The translations under genes were made by a program, and so were the position numbers. From Mercurialis annua (Eukaryota > Streptophyta > Magnoliopsida > Malpighiales > Euphorbiaceae), in NCBI RefSeq assembly GCF_937616625.2, contig NC_065577.1, positions 29,091,501 through 29,155,500 on the forward strand: 64,000 nt of DNA, read 5' to 3'. Below the pieces are notes generated by a model. The model saw only the letters and a list, made by a program, of their open reading frames with translations, did no database searches and was not told where the DNA came from. Below are positions 61,247 to 64,000 of the stretch, piece by piece (position 1 is the stretch's first letter; every line of letters starts with the position of its first letter).

Positions 61247-61681
61247 ATGTATTGTTTTTGTTCTGTTTATATGGAATCTAATGGGTTACATGGAATAGTT
61301 CATGTGCATGCAGTGTTAAACGAGGCACTTGTTAGGTACACTCAGGGTCAAAACATAACTGTTGGTATAGAAGAAAGAGGACACACAGCTGCTGGTCTGA
61401 TTTTGATGGTTAGGATAGGTTTGGCATATGGTCTACAAGTAGGTCATGGCGTGGTCAGTTTAGAGAGGCTGGTGATAATAATCATGTTTATTAACGTTTG
61501 GAAATCCATCGCTCCACCTCGAGTAAAGTTTCTCATTTGGACTACTCTTCATTACAAGGTCCCTACTCTTGATTTTTTGGTAAAAAGATTGATTATTAAC
61601 GTAGAAAACTCTTCTTGTTCAATTTGCAGTATGGTGGGTGATTGGTGTAGAATTACCCCTATTTCGCGAGTCTATTTGTAG
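61247..61681 (+). pseudogene. Open frame with RVT zinc-binding-like segment
   Basis: A 144-codon open frame. Its last third (VWKSIAPPRVKFLIWTT, then PTLDFLVKRLII, then CSICSM) has the pattern of the zinc-binding domain at the end of plant LINE reverse transcriptases. The first two thirds are not recognised. The second copy (62390-62820) has stops. The zinc pattern is incomplete (no His/Cys pair), so this is a remnant. Confidence 0.5.
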
Positions 61682-62279
61682 CGTTTTATAGTGACTTTGG
61701 TTATATTTTGAGTCACATGTTGCTTATTTTTGTATCAAAGTGTTTCAAGTGCAAATCGAAGAAAAATGGGGAAAACAGTGTTGAAAGCAGTGGCATTTAT
61801 CAACAACCATATCTCGTTCGAGACAGAGTGTGTATCAATCGAGACAAGGTGTGTGTCAATCGATACAGGGTGTGTCTTGATCGAGACACACCCAGAAATG
61901 GCTTGTCTCGATCGAGACAAGTTGTGTCTCAATTGAGACAGTGTCTGGAAAAGCAGGGGCAAATTCGTTTAAGCCTATTTCGAAAGAAACACTCCTATTT
62001 CTAAGGAAACACCTCATTAATGAAGATACATTATGAAAAGCTGAAATGGCACACGTGGACAACTCCTTGGTCTATTCTCATTGGTGGCTTCATTTAGACT
62101 TGTACTAGGGTGTATTTTGATTCCTTTTGTGTCCTTAACTTATATAAGGATCATTTTGATCCCATTTTAGAGTTGGCACTCACTTTGAGAAATTTGTAGC
62201 CACCATAACAATTATTTCCATATTTTGTTCTTTTTGTTCTTAGTGATATTTATAGTTTTTATTGAGGATTCAAGGATGA
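61640..62279 (+). repeat. Truncated LTR copy with TGTCTCG-AT-CGAGACA palindromes
   Basis: Copy 1 of the LTR start. Palindromic sites at 61810-61825, 61830-61846, 61852-61868, 61872-61889, 61903-61920 (TTGTCTCGATCGAGACAA, perfect) and 61925-61940. TATA element near 62140. Stops at the duplication junction. Confidence 0.75.
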
Positions 62280-62779
62280 TTTTTAATGCAAGATTTTCAA
62301 ACTTGTTTTTCTCGTATAATTCGGAAAGTGGATCAAATGGATGAAATAAAATGGAACTCAAAGGAATTTATTCATATGCTTCCTATGTCCGGTTTTTCCT
62401 GCTTATATGGAATCTAATGGGTTGCATGGAATAGTCAACGTGCATGCAGCGTTGAACGAGGCACATGTTAGGTAAACTCAGGTTCAAAACGTAATTGTTG
62501 GCATAGAAGGAAGAGGATACATAACTGCTGATCTGGTTTTGATGGTTAGGATAGGTTCGGAAGATGGTCTACAAGTAGGTCATGGGGTGGTCATTTTAGA
62601 GAGGTTGGCAATAATAATCTCGTTTATTAATGTTTGGAAATAAATAGCTCAACCTCGAGTAGACTTTTTCATTGGGACTACTCTTCATAACAATGTCCAT
62701 ACTCTTGATGTTTTGGTAAAAATATCGATTATTAATGTAGAAAACTCTTCTTGTTCAATTTGCAATATAGTGGATGGTA

Positions 62780-64000
62780 GGTGTAGAATTACCCCTATTT
62801 TGCGAGTCTTTTTGTAGCGTTTTATAGCGAATTTGGTTGTATTTTGAGTCACATGTTGCTTATTTTTGTATCGAAGTGTTTCAAGTGCAAATTGAAGAAA
62901 AACGGGGGGAAAGAAGTGGCATTTATCAACAAGCATGTCTTGTTCGAGACAAGGTGTGTCTCGATCGAGACAGAGTGTGTCTCGATCAAGACACACCTAG
63001 AAATGGCTTGTCTCGATCGAGACAAGTTGTGTCTCGATTGAGACAGTGACTGGAAAAGCAAGGGCTGATTCTTTAAAGCCTATTTTGAAAGAAACACTCC
63101 CATTTCAAAGGAATCACCTCATTAATGAATATACGTGATGAAAAGCTAAAATGGCACATGTGGACAACTCCTTGGTCAATTCTGCTTCATTTAAACTTGT
63201 ACTAGGATGTATTTTGATTCCATTTATGTCCTTAACTTATATAAGGATCATTTTGTTCCCATTTTAGGGTTGACACTCACTTTGAGAAACTTGTACCCAC
63301 CATAACACTTATTTCCAGATTTTATTCTTTTTGTTCTTAGTGATATTTATAGTTTTTATTGTGGATTCAAGGTTATGATTATTACTTGAAGAAGTTTTAT
63401 CATTATTGAAGATTACTATTCCTTTTTTCATCCTATTGTCGCTCTACTTACTTAATGCTTATGGGTTCCATTTATTATTTCAAGGTAACTGATCTCTACA
63501 CTATGTTCTCTCTTTCTTTTTGTTTAGTTGATGATGCTATGTTAGTTATGAGTAGCTAAACCCCATTTTTAGGGGTTTTTATTCTAATTGTCATGCTTGT
63601 TGATTAAGTAATTAGGGTTAATATGTGATTAGAATTTGTTGTGTTTATTGGGCTTCGTTCTTAGATTAAATTGATCTTTTAATCTATGTTTTGTGTTTAG
63701 TTAATTGAATGAGAGTTATTTAATTAAACAGACTAGTTAAAAAAAAGTTTAGGGCTTAATCACGCGAGAACGGTTTAGGGCTTAGGTGGTTGTTAAGTTT
63801 GCGGATTAATCGGGTTTGATTAACATTGTTGAAATCTAAATACGCGAGAGCGATTTAGATTTCGGTGAATTGATCAAGCTTCTATTCTTTCAATTTTAGA
63901 CTCGAGAGTGCGAAATTTATACCTTTAGATAGCTTGACCCGAACCAATAACACTATTCAACCTAATTACTTAGGATTTATTTTGGCATGATTTAGCAACC
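62780..64000 (+). repeat. Second Athila-type LTR, running off the window
   Basis: Starts near 62780-62786 (GGTGTAGAATTACCCC), by analogy with TGATAAGAGTAGAAATAGTCC of the first Athila LTR. Palindromes at 62939-62950 (half), 62957-62972, 62978-62993, 63008-63025, 63030-63045. TATA region near 63240. The 3' part (GAGTAGCTAAACCCC, ACGCGAGAACGG, ACGCGAGAGCGATTT, GACTCGAGAGTGCG) has the same layout as 340-800. The end is past base 64000. Confidence 0.7.

Larger units (their letters stand above)
61138..63377 (+). repeat. Tandem duplication, 1142-bp period
   Basis: Copy 1 about 61138-62279, copy 2 about 62280-63377. Example: TTAATGCAAGATTTTCAAAC at 61141 and 62283; both copies continue through a LINE-like zinc-binding region, the start of an Athila-type LTR, its palindromes and its TATA region (CTTATATAAGGATCATTTTG). 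About 88-92% identity by eye, with a 30-bp or larger indel. In copy 2 the sequence goes on into a full LTR, so copy 1 is the partial product of unequal exchange. Confidence 0.9.

Noticed and set aside
1..64000. tRNA or rRNA genes, Helitron ends, organelle insertions
   Set aside because: Read for cloverleaf B-box patterns, rRNA core phrases, TC...CTRR ends and dense plastid coding sequence; found nothing I could support by eye.

Overview
This window is nuclear DNA of a flowering plant, almost certainly a eudicot. It is AT-rich, full of nested LTR retrotransposons of plant-specific lineages (Athila, Tat and chromovirus types of Ty3/gypsy, plus Ty1/copia), MITE and foldback DNA elements and a LINE fragment. 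I see only one intact host gene, a papain-type cysteine protease with one 74-bp intron (54724-55835, minus strand). I see no rRNA, tRNA, bacterial operon or CRISPR array.

Layout. 1-19568: a decayed Athila-type element whose 5' LTR starts left of the window. It holds a single-frame gag-pol with eleven in-frame stops (1554-6897) and an env-like ORF (7724-16302). That ORF is split by a roughly 4.3-kb solo LTR (8450-15817, 5-bp duplication GTAAC), itself split by a young non-autonomous element (10890-13958) whose only gene is a spliced ORF on the opposite strand. 19569-26472: a broken Ty1/copia element on the minus strand, interrupted in its LTR by a reverse-oriented solo LTR (23251-26319). 26473-30770: an old LTR with two DNA elements in it, a Mutator-like MITE with a perfect 9-bp duplication, and two partial LTR elements.

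30850-45618: a large element with chromovirus-type LTRs, perfect CCGAT duplications, correct primer-binding and polypurine sites, but no recognisable pol. It sits in a copia-like (SIRE-type) LTR, and its own 3' LTR is interrupted by a minus-strand Tat-lineage element (38816-44862) with pol, a second RNase H and another antisense ORF. 46439-48700 belongs to the SIRE-like element and carries a decayed plant-transposon-protein ORF. 48741-53927 has a deleted LTR, Stowaway MITEs, a LINE 3' fragment and a foldback element split by another solo LTR. 53928-58440 is the gene-bearing island with several small inverted-repeat elements. 58440-64000 is a chromovirus LTR with a short gag remnant, then a 1.14-kb tandem duplication leading into a second Athila-type LTR that runs off the window.

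The most unusual signal is not a gene. At least six LTR families that look unrelated carry short perfect or near-perfect palindromes built on one plan: two arms of 4-8 bp that meet as CG-NN-CG. Arm sequences are family-specific (for example GTGTGCG-AA-CGCACAC, CTGTGCG-CC-CGCACAG, TGTCTCG-AT-CGAGACA, ATCGCG-CC-CGCGAT), and four families have them in clusters. In two families the cluster appears in the LTR and again upstream of the accessory ORF. A second strong observation is the pair of Tat-type elements carrying homologous antisense spliced genes, one of them in an element with no gag or pol.
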